Positions 52,557 through 62,255 of a stretch of DNA of 64,000 nt are shown in pieces. The first letter of the stretch is position 1, and each line of letters opens with the position of its first letter. The notes beneath the pieces are model-generated. The model did not search any database. It saw nothing but the letters and a program-made list of their open reading frames with translations, and was not told where the DNA came from. This DNA comes from Bradyrhizobium monzae. GTDB lineage: Bacteria; Pseudomonadota; Alphaproteobacteria; Rhizobiales; Xanthobacteraceae. The position numbers and the translations under genes are program-made. The DNA lies in NCBI RefSeq assembly GCF_021458635.1, contig NZ_JAIRDQ010000004.1, positions 496,001 through 560,000 of the forward strand. Reading direction: 5' to 3'.

Positions 52557-55500
52557 ATGCGCGTTTTCAGCGTTCCCCTCTCAGTTCCGTTCCTGCGCAC
52601 CATCGTCACCGCCCTGCTCGACGGCCGGCTGGTCGACGGGTTCGAGGCACGCAAGGAACCGGCGCGACTCGCGGACGCCACGCTCTATCTGCCGACCCGC
52701 CGTGCCATGCGCGTCGTCAGGGAGATATTCCTCGACGAGATGAAGGCGGACGCCGTGGTGCTGCCGCGCATCGTCGCGCTCGGCGACATCGACGAGGACG
52801 AGCTGGCCTTCACCGACGAAGGCGAACAGTTTTCCGGCACAACGCCGCTCGAGATTCCGCCGCGGCTCGGCGAGCTCGAACGGCGGCTGACGCTGGCGCA
52901 GCTCGTTGCCGCCTGGGCCAAGGGTCCGGTGCTGGCGCCGCTGGTGGTCGGCGGTCCCGCCTCGACGCTGGCGCTGGCCGGCGACCTCGCCCGCCTGATC
53001 GACGACATGGTGACGCGCGGCGTCGACTGGAGCGCGCTCGATGGCCTCGTGCCCGACCAGCTCGATCGCTACTGGCAGCACTCGCTCGAATTCTTGCGCA
53101 TCGCCCGCATCGCCTGGCCCAGTCATCTCGCCGAGATCAACCGGATCGAGCCCGCGGCACGGCGCGATCTCCTGATCGCTGCAGAAGCCAAGCGCCTGAC
53201 CGCGCATCCCCATGGCCCTGTGATCGCAGCCGGCTCGACCGGCTCGATGCCGGCCACCGCCAAGTTTTTGCACGCAGTCGCCTCGCTGCCGCATGGCGCC
53301 GTGGTGCTGCCGGGCCTCGACACCGATCTCGACGACGACGCGTGGCGAAGCATCGGCGGCGTGCGCGATTCGCTCGGCAAGTTCGCGGAGCATCCGGCCT
53401 CGAACCATCCGCAATATGCCATGCACGCGCTGCTGGATCGTTTTGGCATCAAGCGCAGCGACGTCGAGATCCTTCAGCCGCCGGCCGACGGCGGCCGCGA
53501 TCTGCTGGCGTCGGAATCGATGCGGCCCTCCGCCAAGACGGAAGTCTGGCACGACCGGTTGAAGCAGCCCGATGTCGCCACAAAGATCGTCGGCGGGATG
53601 AACAATCTCGCGGTGGTCGAAGCTCCCAATCCCGAGATGGAAGCGCTCGCCATTGCGATTGCGATGCGCGAGGCGCGCCATCTCGACAAATCGGCGGCGC
53701 TGGTGACGCCGGATCGCGCGCTGGCGCGACGGGTGATGGCCGCGCTGACCCGATGGGATCTCGCCTTCGACGATTCCGGCGGCGACGTCCTAATGGAAAC
53801 CTCCGCCGGCGTATTTGCGCGCCTTGCGGCAGAGGCAGCGACCAAGGGATTGGAGCCGCCGACGCTGCTGGCGATGCTGAAACACCCGTTGTGCCGGCTC
53901 GGCCGCGCGCCGGGTGCTTGGAAGACCGCCATCGAGGGGCTGGAGCTCGCCGTGTTACGCGGCACGCGTCCGCCTGCAGGCACCGGCGGCCTGTTGCGTG
54001 AGTTCAATCGCTTTCGCGAGGAGCTGGCAAAGCTGTGGCGCAGCGAGGTCTCCGCGTTGCATCACGCCGAGCCCCGCGCGCGTCTGAAGGCGGATGACCT
54101 CGATCGCATCCAGGCATTGCTCAATGCCTTGCAAAAGGCCCTGGCGCCGATCGAGAGCCTGGTGTCGTCAAAGCCGTTCGACTTTGCCGAGCCTGCACAT
54201 CGCCATCGCGAGATCCTGATAGACTTGTCGCGCGACGAGCAGGGCATTCCGCTCGCCTTCGAGGAGCGCGAAGGCCTCGCGCTCGCTGGCGCCTTCGACG
54301 ATCTCCTGCGCGGCGGCACGACCAGCGGATTGATGGTGACACTCTCCGACTACGCCGAATTGTTCCAGACCGCGTTCAGCGACCGCGCGGTGCGGCGACG
54401 GGACAAGCCAGGCGCGCGGCTGCAGATCTACGGCCCGCTGGAATCGCGCCTGATGCAGACCGACCGAATCATCATCGGCGGCCTCATCGAAGGCGTCTGG
54501 CCGCCAGCCCCGCGAATCGATCCCTGGCTCAGCCGCCCGATGCGGCACGAGCTTGGTCTCGATCTGCCGGAGCGCCGCATCGGCCTCTCCGCCCACGACT
54601 TCGCGCAACTGCTCGGCGGCGACGAGGTGATCCTCACCCATTCCGCCAAGGCCGGCGGCGCACCGGCGGTGGCTTCGCGTTTCCTGCACCGGCTAGAAGC
54701 TGTCGCCGGCGACGAGCTCTGGAAGACCGCCATTCGCGCCGGCGAGAAATACGTGCAATTCGCCGGCGCTCTGGACCAGCCCGCCGAAGTCACGCCGATC
54801 AAGCAACCGGAGCCACGGCCGCCGCGCGCGATGCGGCCGTTGAAGATGTCGGTGACCGCGATCGAGGACTGGCTGCGCGATCCCTACACGATCTACGCCA
54901 AACGCATCCTGAAGCTCGATGCGCTCGATCCCGTCGACATGCCGCTCTCGGCCGCCGATCGCGGCTCGGCGATCCACGATGCGCTTGGCGAATTCACGGA
55001 GACCTATGCCGCGCACCTGCCCGACGATCCCACGCGCGTGCTGCGCGCGATCGGCGAAAAGTATTTTGCCCCGCTGATGGAGCGGCCCGAGGCACGCGCG
55101 CTGTGGTGGCCGCGCTTCCAGCGCATCGCGCGCTGGTTTGGCGAATGGGAAACGGCGCGGCGTGACGTCATCGAGGCCATCACCGCGGAGACCCGCGGCG
55201 AGATCTCGATCAGGCTCGACAACGAACGCAGCTTCGTTCTCTCCGCCCGTGCCGACCGCATCGAGCGGCGCCAGGGCGGCGGCTACGCCATTCTCGACTA
55301 CAAGACCGGCCAGCCGCCGACCGGCAAGCAGGTCCGCATGGGCCTGTCGCCGCAGCTCACGCTGGAAGCCGCGATCCTGCGCGAGGGCGGCTTCCCCGAC
55401 ATCGACGCCGGCGCGTCCGTGAGCCAGCTCGTCTATGTCCGCCTGAGCGGCAACAATCCACCGGGCGAGGAGCGCATTCTCGAGCTCAAGTACAAGCAAG

Positions 55501-55703
55501 GCGACGAGCCGCAGCCGCCTGACACTGCGGCAGCGGAAGCGCGGGCCAAGCTGGAGGCGCTGATCCGCGCCTTCGACGACGAGAACCAGCCCTACACGTC
55601 GCTGAACCTGCCGATGTGGACCAACCGCTACGGCGCCTATGACGATCTCGCCCGGATCAAGGAATGGTCCGCGGCCGGCGGCCTGGGGATCGAGGAATGG
55701 TGA
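52557..55703 (+). CDS. addB: Double-strand break repair protein AddB
   Basis: AddB is the helicase-like/nuclease partner of AddA in the alphaproteobacterial form of RecBCD. The 1048 residues have an inactive helicase-like N-terminal part with no Walker A (LYLPTRRAMRVV at the expected place), a middle region with RLMQTDRIIIGGLIEGVWPP, and a C-terminal RecB-type nuclease with D914-Y-K916 in AILDYKTGQ. AddAB recognises Chi-like sites and loads RecA at double-strand breaks. The ATG at 52557 (MRVFSVPLSVPFL) is the family start. Its stop overlaps addA, so the two subunits are coupled. Confidence 0.94.
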   Translation: MRVFSVPLSVPFLRTIVTALLDGRLVDGFEARKEPARLADATLYLPTRRAMRVVREIFLDEMKADAVVLPRIVALGDIDEDELAFTDEGEQFSGTTPLEIPPRLGELERRLTLAQLVAAWAKGPVLAPLVVGGPASTLALAGDLARLIDDMVTRGVDWSALDGLVPDQLDRYWQHSLEFLRIARIAWPSHLAEINRIEPAARRDLLIAAEAKRLTAHPHGPVIAAGSTGSMPATAKFLHAVASLPHGAVVLPGLDTDLDDDAWRSIGGVRDSLGKFAEHPASNHPQYAMHALLDRFGIKRSDVEILQPPADGGRDLLASESMRPSAKTEVWHDRLKQPDVATKIVGGMNNLAVVEAPNPEMEALAIAIAMREARHLDKSAALVTPDRALARRVMAALTRWDLAFDDSGGDVLMETSAGVFARLAAEAATKGLEPPTLLAMLKHPLCRLGRAPGAWKTAIEGLELAVLRGTRPPAGTGGLLREFNRFREELAKLWRSEVSALHHAEPRARLKADDLDRIQALLNALQKALAPIESLVSSKPFDFAEPAHRHREILIDLSRDEQGIPLAFEEREGLALAGAFDDLLRGGTTSGLMVTLSDYAELFQTAFSDRAVRRRDKPGARLQIYGPLESRLMQTDRIIIGGLIEGVWPPAPRIDPWLSRPMRHELGLDLPERRIGLSAHDFAQLLGGDEVILTHSAKAGGAPAVASRFLHRLEAVAGDELWKTAIRAGEKYVQFAGALDQPAEVTPIKQPEPRPPRAMRPLKMSVTAIEDWLRDPYTIYAKRILKLDALDPVDMPLSAADRGSAIHDALGEFTETYAAHLPDDPTRVLRAIGEKYFAPLMERPEARALWWPRFQRIARWFGEWETARRDVIEAITAETRGEISIRLDNERSFVLSARADRIERRQGGGYAILDYKTGQPPTGKQVRMGLSPQLTLEAAILREGGFPDIDAGASVSQLVYVRLSGNNPPGEERILELKYKQGDEPQPPDTAAAEARAKLEALIRAFDDENQPYTSLNLPMWTNRYGAYDDLARIKEWSAAGGLGIEEW

Positions 55704-58700
55704 AGGCGCCCCGCCCCATTCCGGATGAAGTGCGCGCGCGGCAGGCGCGTGCCTCCGATCCGACCGCCTCGGCTTTCGTGTCGGCCAATGCCGGCTCGGG
55801 CAAGACCCATGTGCTGGTGCAGCGCGTGATCCGCCTGCTGCTGTCAGGCGTACCGCCGGAGAAGATTCTCTGCATCACCTTCACCAAGGCTGCCGCCGCC
55901 AACATGGCCGAGCGCGTGTTCACCACGCTTGGTCATTGGGTGACGCTTGATGACGCCGCGCTCGATGCGGCGATCCGCGCGGTCGGCATTCCGCACCCCA
56001 ATACAAAACTGCGCCGCGAAGCGCGAAAACTGTTCGCCTGCGCGCTGGAGACGCCGGGCGGATTGAAGGTGCAGACGATCCACGCGCTGTGTACGCGCCT
56101 GCTCCAGCAATTTCCGTTCGAGGCCAACGTGCCGGCGCGCTTCGCCGTGATGGACGACCGCGACCAGACCGACATGATGGAGCGCGCCAATCTGAAGGTT
56201 CTGCTGGAGGCCGCGCGCGATCCGGAGACCGTCACCGGCCGCGCGCTGCTGACCGCAATGGCGAGCGCCGCCGACGTCACCTTCAAGGAGGTCGTGCGCG
56301 AGGCGTGCTTAAGCCGCGACCATTTCATGGCCTGGACCGATGAGGCCGGCAACCCAGGGGAGGCCGCCGAACAAATGGCGACCGTGCTGGGCGTCGATGC
56401 AAGCGACCGCATCGAGGATGTCGAGACGGAGATTCTCGATGGCCCGTTCCTGCCGCGCTGGCGCTGGGACGACATTGCGTTTGCGCTTGATGATGGGAAT
56501 AAGACTGAAAAGGATCAAGCCGATTGCTTAAGGTCGGCGAAGGCATTCTCGGGGGGCGCGCAAGTTGATGTCTATCTTGGCGTGTTCTTGACTGATGATA
56601 AGAAGCAACCGCGTAAGACGTTGTTGACCAAGCAATTTTGCAAGGATCATCCATCCGTCGCTCACCTGTTCGATAATGAAGCACGGCGGCTCGACGTACT
56701 GATCGAGAGGCGCCGCGCGTTGACCGTACGCGACCGCACCGCGGCTCTCCTGCACATCGCCACCGCCGCCGCCGCAAATTACCGCCGCGAGAAGCAGGAG
56801 CGCGGGCTGCTCGACTACGACGATCTCATCGACAAGACGCTGGCGATGCTGAACCGCATCTCCGCAGGCTGGGTGCATTACAAGCTCGACCGCGGTGTCG
56901 ATCATGTGCTGATCGACGAGGCCCAGGACACCAGCCCGCGGCAATGGGACATCGTTGCCCACATCATCTCGGAGTTCACGGCCGGCGAGGGCGCGCGCGA
57001 GGGGCTGAACCGCACGGTGTTCGCCGTCGGCGACGAGAAGCAGTCGATCTTCTCATTTCAGGGCGCAGCCCCGCATGAATTCGACGCGCGCCGCCGCGAG
57101 CTGCACCGCAAGTTCACCGCGGCCGGGCTGAAATTCGATCCGGTCGCCTTCACCTATTCGTTCCGCTCCGGCGCCGCGATCCTGCATTCGGTCGACCACG
57201 TCTTTCGCGAGCCCGCGATCTACAAGAGCATCCATTCGGCCGAAATCGGCCATCCCCTGCACAATGCACTCGCCGATGCCGGTCCGAGCGTGATCGAGCT
57301 GTGGGATCTTGCCGAGGCCGATGACAGGCAGGAGATCGAGGGCTGGCGCGCGCCGTTCGACGGCGTCGCCGTCACCAGTCCGGAGGTCAAGCTCGCCCGC
57401 CGCATCCAGGCCGAGATCAAGCGGCTGGTCGAGAGCGGCACGCTGACGGGACACGAAGGTGAGCGGCGTCCCTTACGCTATGGAGACATGCTGATCCTGG
57501 TGCGCCGGCGCGGCAACGCATTCGACGCAGTGATCCAGGCGCTGAAGCACGCCAACGTTCCCGTCGCCGGTGCCGACCGGCTCAAGCTGACCGAGCACAT
57601 CGCGATCATCGATCTGATGAACCTCGCAGATGCACTGCTGCTGCCGCAGGACGATCTCGCGCTCGCGGTGGCGCTGAAGAGCCCGCTGTTCGGTCTCGAC
57701 GACGACGATTTGTTTAGGCTTGCCCATGACCGCAAGGGATCGCTGCGCCGCGCGCTCGGCGAGCACGCAGCCGAAAGCGAGAAGTTCGCGACAGCGCTGC
57801 GACGCCTTGAGGCCTGCGAAATCCGCGCGCGCGAGGAGACGCCGTTCGCCTTCTATGCCTGGCTGCTCGGCGGTGATGGCGGGCGCGCGCGCATCCTGCG
57901 CCGGCTCGGCCACGAGGCCAATGACGCGTTGGACGAATTTTTGGAGCTGGCGCTGAACTGCGAGCGCAAGGCACCGGCCTCGCTGCAGGGCTTCATGGCC
58001 TGGCTGCGCTCGGCTGACACCGAGGTGAAGCGCGACATGGAGATCACGCGCGACGAGGTGCGGGTGATGACCGTGCACGGCGCCAAGGGTCTCGAGGCTT
58101 CGGTCGTGTTCATGGTCGACACCACCTCGTCGCCCGCGGACTCGCAGCGGGTGCGGCTGATCCCCGTGCCGCACGGCAATGGCGGCGAGGTCGTGGTCTG
58201 GGCCGGGCGCAAGGCCGATGACCCAAAGCCGGTCGCCGACGCGCGCAAGGCGATGCTGGAGGAGACCGAGGACGAATATCGCCGCCTGCTCTATGTCGCG
58301 ATGACGCGCGCGGCCGACCGGCTGGTCGTGGGCGGCTGCCTGCCCGGCAACATGAGGACGGTCCGCAAGCTGAGCTGGTACGACCTCGTCGACACCGGGC
58401 TCACCGGCTCCGGCCTGGACAAGCAGACGATCGAAACGCCGCTCGGCAAGGTCACCCGATTCGCCCGGCCGGAGGATGTCGCAGCGCTGGGCACGCCCGC
58501 GACAAGCGTGGACCGGACGATCACGCTGCCGGACTGGCTGCGGACGCCGGCGCCGCGTGAGACCATCGACGACGATCCGGTGCGTCCCTCCGGCCAGTCG
58601 ACCGAAGACGGCCGCAGCGTACGGGCCGGCGAATCAGTCCAGTCGCGCGCACTGGCGCTGCAGCGCGGCACGCTGGTGCACCGATTGCTGCAGTCTCTGC

Positions 58701-59209
58701 CCGAGATCGCACCCGACCGCCGGCGCGAGGCCGCGCTGGGCTTCATGACCCGCAATGCCGGCGACTGGACTGAGGCCGATCGCGTTGCGCTAGCCGACAA
58801 GGTGCTCGCCCTGATCGCCGAGCCGCGATTCGCAGCCGTGTTTGCCGCCGGCAGCCGGGCGGAAGTCGCCATCGTCGGGAAACTCGACCGGCCGGGCCAC
58901 CCGCCGGCGCTGGTGTCGGGGCAGATCGACCGGCTGGTCGTTCGTCCGGACGAGGTTTTGATCGTCGATTTCAAGACCAACCAGACCGCCCCCAAAAGCG
59001 CCGCGGATGCCCCCGCCGCCTATGTCCGGCAGCTTGCGCTGTACCGGGCGGTGCTGGCGCGGCTTTATCCCCAAAAGCCGGTTCGAGCCGTCCTGCTCTG
59101 GACCGAGGCCCTTGAATATATGGAGATTTCAGCCCCCGCGCTGGACGCGGCGCTGGCATCCCTTCATCTCAGTGTGAGCGTCCTTGACCCAGCAAGAGGC
59201 CGTTCATAG
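55697..59209 (+). CDS. addA: Double-strand break repair helicase AddA
   Basis: AddA is a UvrD/Rep-type 3'-5' helicase and nuclease. The 1170 residues carry Walker A ANAGSGKT (about 30-37), motif II IDEAQDTS (about 406-413), VGDEKQSIF, later helicase motifs ending VMTVHGAKGLEASVV and YVAMTRA, and the nuclease site D1091-F-K1093 in IVDFKTN. Residues about 260-331 (56475-56690) are encoded by a patch that is about 50% G+C by hand count and rich in Lys/Asp/Gln, unlike the flanks. ATG 55697 overlaps the addB stop. trxA follows 69 bp later. Confidence 0.95.
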   Translation: MVKAPRPIPDEVRARQARASDPTASAFVSANAGSGKTHVLVQRVIRLLLSGVPPEKILCITFTKAAAANMAERVFTTLGHWVTLDDAALDAAIRAVGIPHPNTKLRREARKLFACALETPGGLKVQTIHALCTRLLQQFPFEANVPARFAVMDDRDQTDMMERANLKVLLEAARDPETVTGRALLTAMASAADVTFKEVVREACLSRDHFMAWTDEAGNPGEAAEQMATVLGVDASDRIEDVETEILDGPFLPRWRWDDIAFALDDGNKTEKDQADCLRSAKAFSGGAQVDVYLGVFLTDDKKQPRKTLLTKQFCKDHPSVAHLFDNEARRLDVLIERRRALTVRDRTAALLHIATAAAANYRREKQERGLLDYDDLIDKTLAMLNRISAGWVHYKLDRGVDHVLIDEAQDTSPRQWDIVAHIISEFTAGEGAREGLNRTVFAVGDEKQSIFSFQGAAPHEFDARRRELHRKFTAAGLKFDPVAFTYSFRSGAAILHSVDHVFREPAIYKSIHSAEIGHPLHNALADAGPSVIELWDLAEADDRQEIEGWRAPFDGVAVTSPEVKLARRIQAEIKRLVESGTLTGHEGERRPLRYGDMLILVRRRGNAFDAVIQALKHANVPVAGADRLKLTEHIAIIDLMNLADALLLPQDDLALAVALKSPLFGLDDDDLFRLAHDRKGSLRRALGEHAAESEKFATALRRLEACEIRAREETPFAFYAWLLGGDGGRARILRRLGHEANDALDEFLELALNCERKAPASLQGFMAWLRSADTEVKRDMEITRDEVRVMTVHGAKGLEASVVFMVDTTSSPADSQRVRLIPVPHGNGGEVVVWAGRKADDPKPVADARKAMLEETEDEYRRLLYVAMTRAADRLVVGGCLPGNMRTVRKLSWYDLVDTGLTGSGLDKQTIETPLGKVTRFARPEDVAALGTPATSVDRTITLPDWLRTPAPRETIDDDPVRPSGQSTEDGRSVRAGESVQSRALALQRGTLVHRLLQSLPEIAPDRRREAALGFMTRNAGDWTEADRVALADKVLALIAEPRFAAVFAAGSRAEVAIVGKLDRPGHPPALVSGQIDRLVVRPDEVLIVDFKTNQTAPKSAADAPAAYVRQLALYRAVLARLYPQKPVRAVLLWTEALEYMEISAPALDAALASLHLSVSVLDPARGRS

Positions 59210-59278
59210 GTTGAGGCCATGATCCAGGGCGCGATTCCATGTCGCGCCGATTCTCTTTCAACCGAGTGAGGTACTCCA

Positions 59279-59599
59279 ATGGCCGTTGGCAAGGTTTCCG
59301 ACACCGATTTCGAAGCCGAAGTACTCAAGGCGAACGGCCCCGTCGTCGTCGATTTCTGGGCCGAATGGTGCGGCCCCTGCCGCATGATCGCACCCGCTCT
59401 CGACGAGATCGCCGGCGCGATGGGCGACAAGGTCAAGATCGTGAAGCTCAACGTCGACGAGAGCCCGAAGACCGCGTCGAAGTACGGCGTGATGTCGATC
59501 CCGACCCTGATGATCTTCAAGGGCGGCGAGATGGCCTCCCGTCAGGTCGGCGCGGCGCCGAAGGCGAAGCTGCAGCAGTGGATCACCTCCGCGGTCTGA
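59279..59599 (+). CDS. trxA: Thioredoxin TrxA
   Basis: A 106-residue thioredoxin with the active site W30-C31-G-P-C34 and the cis-Pro loop SIPTLMIFKGG. It reduces cytoplasmic disulfides, for example in ribonucleotide reductase. A GAGTGAGGT ribosome site precedes ATG 59279. The addA-trxA neighbourhood is common in Rhizobiales. A perfect intrinsic terminator follows. Confidence 0.97.
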   Translation: MAVGKVSDTDFEAEVLKANGPVVVDFWAEWCGPCRMIAPALDEIAGAMGDKVKIVKLNVDESPKTASKYGVMSIPTLMIFKGGEMASRQVGAAPKAKLQQWITSAV

Positions 59600-59621
59600 T
59601 CCACGCCGTTTGAGTTTGTGC

Positions 59622-59648
59622 AACGGCCGGCGAATAGCCGGCCGTTTT
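59622..59648 (+). terminator. Intrinsic terminator after trxA
   Basis: AACGGCCGGC (59622-59631) pairs perfectly with GCCGGCCGTT (59637-59646) around GAATA and continues into a T run to 59648. It lies 22 bases after the trxA stop and before the convergent SRPBCC gene. Confidence 0.93.
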
Positions 59649-59673
59649 GTTTGCGCGCAGCCCGGCAAGGGGC

Positions 59674-60096
59674 CTATTTCTCCTCCGCGAGCTTGGCCAG
59701 GCTCGCGAGTACCTCAGGAAAATCTGCGGAAACCGCCGGACCGATCTCGGCAGCCTGCGGGCCTTGGGCATCGACGGCGTAAACGATGCGCGTGCGGGCC
59801 GGTCCAAGCCGCTCGATGCGATGGGCGACCTTGATGGCGAGATCGCCGACCCGGGTTTCGTCGACGAAGCACACGTTCTCGCGCACATCGATCAATTGCG
59901 AGCGCAGCGCCTCCTCGCCTGGCGGTGTCATCGTGAACCAGATGCCGGCCGCGAACGGCCCGTCGATCACGATCTGTTCGATCCCCGCGTTCCAGTGCTT
60001 CCAGCCGGGGACATCGCGAAAGATGCTCCAGATCGTCTCCGGGGATGCCGACGTCTCGATGGCGTATTCGCTTCTCCAGGCACGTCCGTCATCCAT
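59674..60096 (-). CDS. SRPBCC-family protein (polyketide cyclase/START-like)
   Basis: A 140-residue helix-grip protein: SASPETIWSIFRDVPGWKHWNAGIE at the N-terminus (in part), beta strands with GPFAAGIWFTMTPPGE, and a C-terminal helix PAVSADFPEVLASLAKLAEEK in part. These folds hold small hydrophobic ligands; the ligand is unknown and there is no catalytic motif to read. It is convergent with trxA and followed by the phosphoesterase on the other side, 38 bp away on the same strand, so those two may share a transcript. Confidence 0.83.
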   Translation of the reverse strand: MDDGRAWRSEYAIETSASPETIWSIFRDVPGWKHWNAGIEQIVIDGPFAAGIWFTMTPPGEEALRSQLIDVRENVCFVDETRVGDLAIKVAHRIERLGPARTRIVYAVDAQGPQAAEIGPAVSADFPEVLASLAKLAEEK

Positions 60097-60133
60097 CGCG
60101 CGCTCCTGCTGATATGTGCGCTAATATCGTACG

Positions 60134-60874
60134 CTACCCGATCCAGCCCGTCGCCAGCGCGTTGGCGAGCTCCGGCTGATTGTTGCGGCGTGCGAGCGCG
60201 GCCATCGCTTCATGGTCGTAGGCGATCTGGCGGAACGTGACCTGCCAGGCAGCGTCAACGAATTCGAGGATCGCATAGCGCGCGTGCGGCGTACCGGCTT
60301 CGACCAGATGCGGAAACGGATGCACGTCGCGATAGCCGGGGCTGCCGACGCTGCCGGGATTGACGATCAGGCGGCCGTCGCGAAGCCGCACGGCACGGGC
60401 AAGATGGGTGTGGGCGCAGAGGATCAGCGACTGCGCGACGCCTTGCGCAAATTGCTCGATCCGGTCGAGCGGCGATAGCGCCACCGTGCCGTCGGGATGC
60501 ACAGTGTCGAGCCAGTAGACTTCGTCATCCTCGGGCGTCGCATGGCAGAGGAAGACCTGGTCGCGAAACACCCGAATCATCGGCTGCCCACGCAGCCAGT
60601 CGAGCTGCGCCGCATTGAGCTGCGCATGCGCGGGACGGTCCCACGAGCCCATCTTCTCCGGAGCACGATCGAGCAGATAGCGGTCGTGGTTGCCGAGCAC
60701 ATGCACGGCATCGAGCTCCATCAGGATCTCGATGGTACGGCGTGCATCGAGCGGGCCGCTCAGCATGTCGCCGAGATTGACGATGTCGGAGATGCCGTGC
60801 GCGCGAATGTCGGCCAGCACCGCCTCCAGCGCGAGATAGTTTCCGTGGACGTCGGCAATCGCGGCAAAACGCAT
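60134..60874 (-). CDS. Calcineurin-like metallophosphoesterase
   Basis: A 246-residue phosphoesterase of the YfcE/MPE type. The metal motifs are clear: IADVHGNYLALEAVL (Asp-x-His), NLGDMLSGPLD (Gly-Asp), VLGNHDRYL (Gly-Asn-His-Asp), CHATPEDDEVYW, and CAHTHLARAVRL with VNPGSVGSPG. It likely hydrolyses a phosphodiester or phosphomonoester, substrate unknown. ATG 60874 (MRFAAIAD) was chosen, with GGAA six bases upstream; ATG 60880 is possible. Upstream to 60886 only a TTG would extend it. Confidence 0.87.
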   Translation of the reverse strand: MRFAAIADVHGNYLALEAVLADIRAHGISDIVNLGDMLSGPLDARRTIEILMELDAVHVLGNHDRYLLDRAPEKMGSWDRPAHAQLNAAQLDWLRGQPMIRVFRDQVFLCHATPEDDEVYWLDTVHPDGTVALSPLDRIEQFAQGVAQSLILCAHTHLARAVRLRDGRLIVNPGSVGSPGYRDVHPFPHLVEAGTPHARYAILEFVDAAWQVTFRQIAYDHEAMAALARRNNQPELANALATGWIG

Positions 60875-60911
60875 TGGCATTTCCAATCTCGCATGGAGGA
60901 CACGAGACTTT

Positions 60912-62255
60912 CTATGCAGGAGGCGTGCCGTTGAGCCTCAGCACGTGGCCGGCGAGATAGAGCGAGCCGGTGATGAGGATGCGCGGCGGCACTTCGTAGG
61001 CGAGCTTCGACAGAGCTCGCAGGGCGGCCTCGACGCCGGGGGCGATCTCGACGCGCATGCCGAGGCTGCGCACCGCGTCCGCAAGACGATCGACCGGCAT
61101 CGCGTTTTCGATGTCCGGAATCGGCACGGCGATGATGTGGCGGGTGAGGCCGGCGAAATTGGCCAGAAACGCCTGCGCATCCTTGTTGGCCATCATGCCC
61201 GAGATCACGACCAGCGGCCGCGACACGCGCTCTTCGAGATCGCCGAGCGCAGCGGCTGCGACGCGGCCGCCATCGGCATTGTGCCCGCCGTCAAGCCAGA
61301 TCTCGCTGCCCTGCGGCCCCCAGGAGAGCAGCTCGCCCGAGGTGAGACGCTGCATCCGCGCCGGCCATTCGGCGCTGACGATGCCGGCCTCGAAGGCCGC
61401 CTGGTTGACCTTGAAGTTCGGAATCGCCCGCAGCGTCGCGATGGCGAGGCCGGCATTGTCGAACTGATGCCGGCCGAACAGGCGCGGCGCCGCCAGATCC
61501 ATCAAGCCGCGCTCGTCGGAATAGACCAGACGGCCATGCTCGACATTGACATGCCAGCTTTCGTTCGCGGCAAACAGCGGCGCGCGCATGCGCTTGGCCT
61601 CGGCCTCGATCACGGCCATCGCTGCAGGTGTCTGCTCCGCGCACACCACGGGCACGCCGCGCTTGATGATCGCGGCCTTCTCGCCGGCGATCGATGTCAG
61701 CGTGTCACCGAGGAAATCCATGTGATCCATGCTGATCGGCGTGATCACGCAGGCCGCAGGCGTATCGACCACATTGGTCGAATCGAGCCGGCCGCCGAGG
61801 CCGACTTCGAGCAGCACGGCGTCGGCAGGATTTTGCGCGAACAGATCCAAGGCGGCGGCGGTCTTCAGTTCAAAGACCGTCGCAGGCTCGCCGGCATTGA
61901 CGCGCTCGACCTCTTCCAGCGCCGCGCGCAATTCGTCGTCGGAGACGAGCACGCCGCCGCCGACGCGGCCGATGCGAAAACATTCGTTGATGCGGACCAG
62001 ATAGGGCGAGGTGTAGGCGTGGACGCGCAGGCCGGCCGCCTCCAGCGTCGCGCGCAGATAGGCAACCGTCGAGCCCTTGCCGTTGGTGCCGGCGACATGG
62101 ATCACCGGCGGCAGCTTGCGTTCGGGATGGCCGAGCCGCTCGAGCAGGCGATGCATCCGCGTCAGCCCGAGATCGATGCGTTTCTGATGCAGGGCCGACA
62201 GCCGCCCGATCAATGCATCGAGCAGCAGCTTTGCGCTGTCAGAGGATTCGTTCAC
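60912..62255 (-). CDS. folC: Folylpolyglutamate synthase/dihydrofolate synthase FolC
   Basis: FolC adds glutamate to dihydropteroate and to folates. The 447 residues contain the ATP loop HVAGTNGKGSTVAYLRA (about 53-69), a Mur-ligase central domain with ITPISMDHMDFLGDTL, and the C-terminal domain with WLDGGHNADGGR. It starts at GTG 62255, overlapping the accD stop (GTGA), and so is coupled to accD. The trpA-accD-folC order is conserved across many Proteobacteria. Confidence 0.95.
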   Translation of the reverse strand: MNESSDSAKLLLDALIGRLSALHQKRIDLGLTRMHRLLERLGHPERKLPPVIHVAGTNGKGSTVAYLRATLEAAGLRVHAYTSPYLVRINECFRIGRVGGGVLVSDDELRAALEEVERVNAGEPATVFELKTAAALDLFAQNPADAVLLEVGLGGRLDSTNVVDTPAACVITPISMDHMDFLGDTLTSIAGEKAAIIKRGVPVVCAEQTPAAMAVIEAEAKRMRAPLFAANESWHVNVEHGRLVYSDERGLMDLAAPRLFGRHQFDNAGLAIATLRAIPNFKVNQAAFEAGIVSAEWPARMQRLTSGELLSWGPQGSEIWLDGGHNADGGRVAAAALGDLEERVSRPLVVISGMMANKDAQAFLANFAGLTRHIIAVPIPDIENAMPVDRLADAVRSLGMRVEIAPGVEAALRALSKLAYEVPPRILITGSLYLAGHVLRLNGTPPA

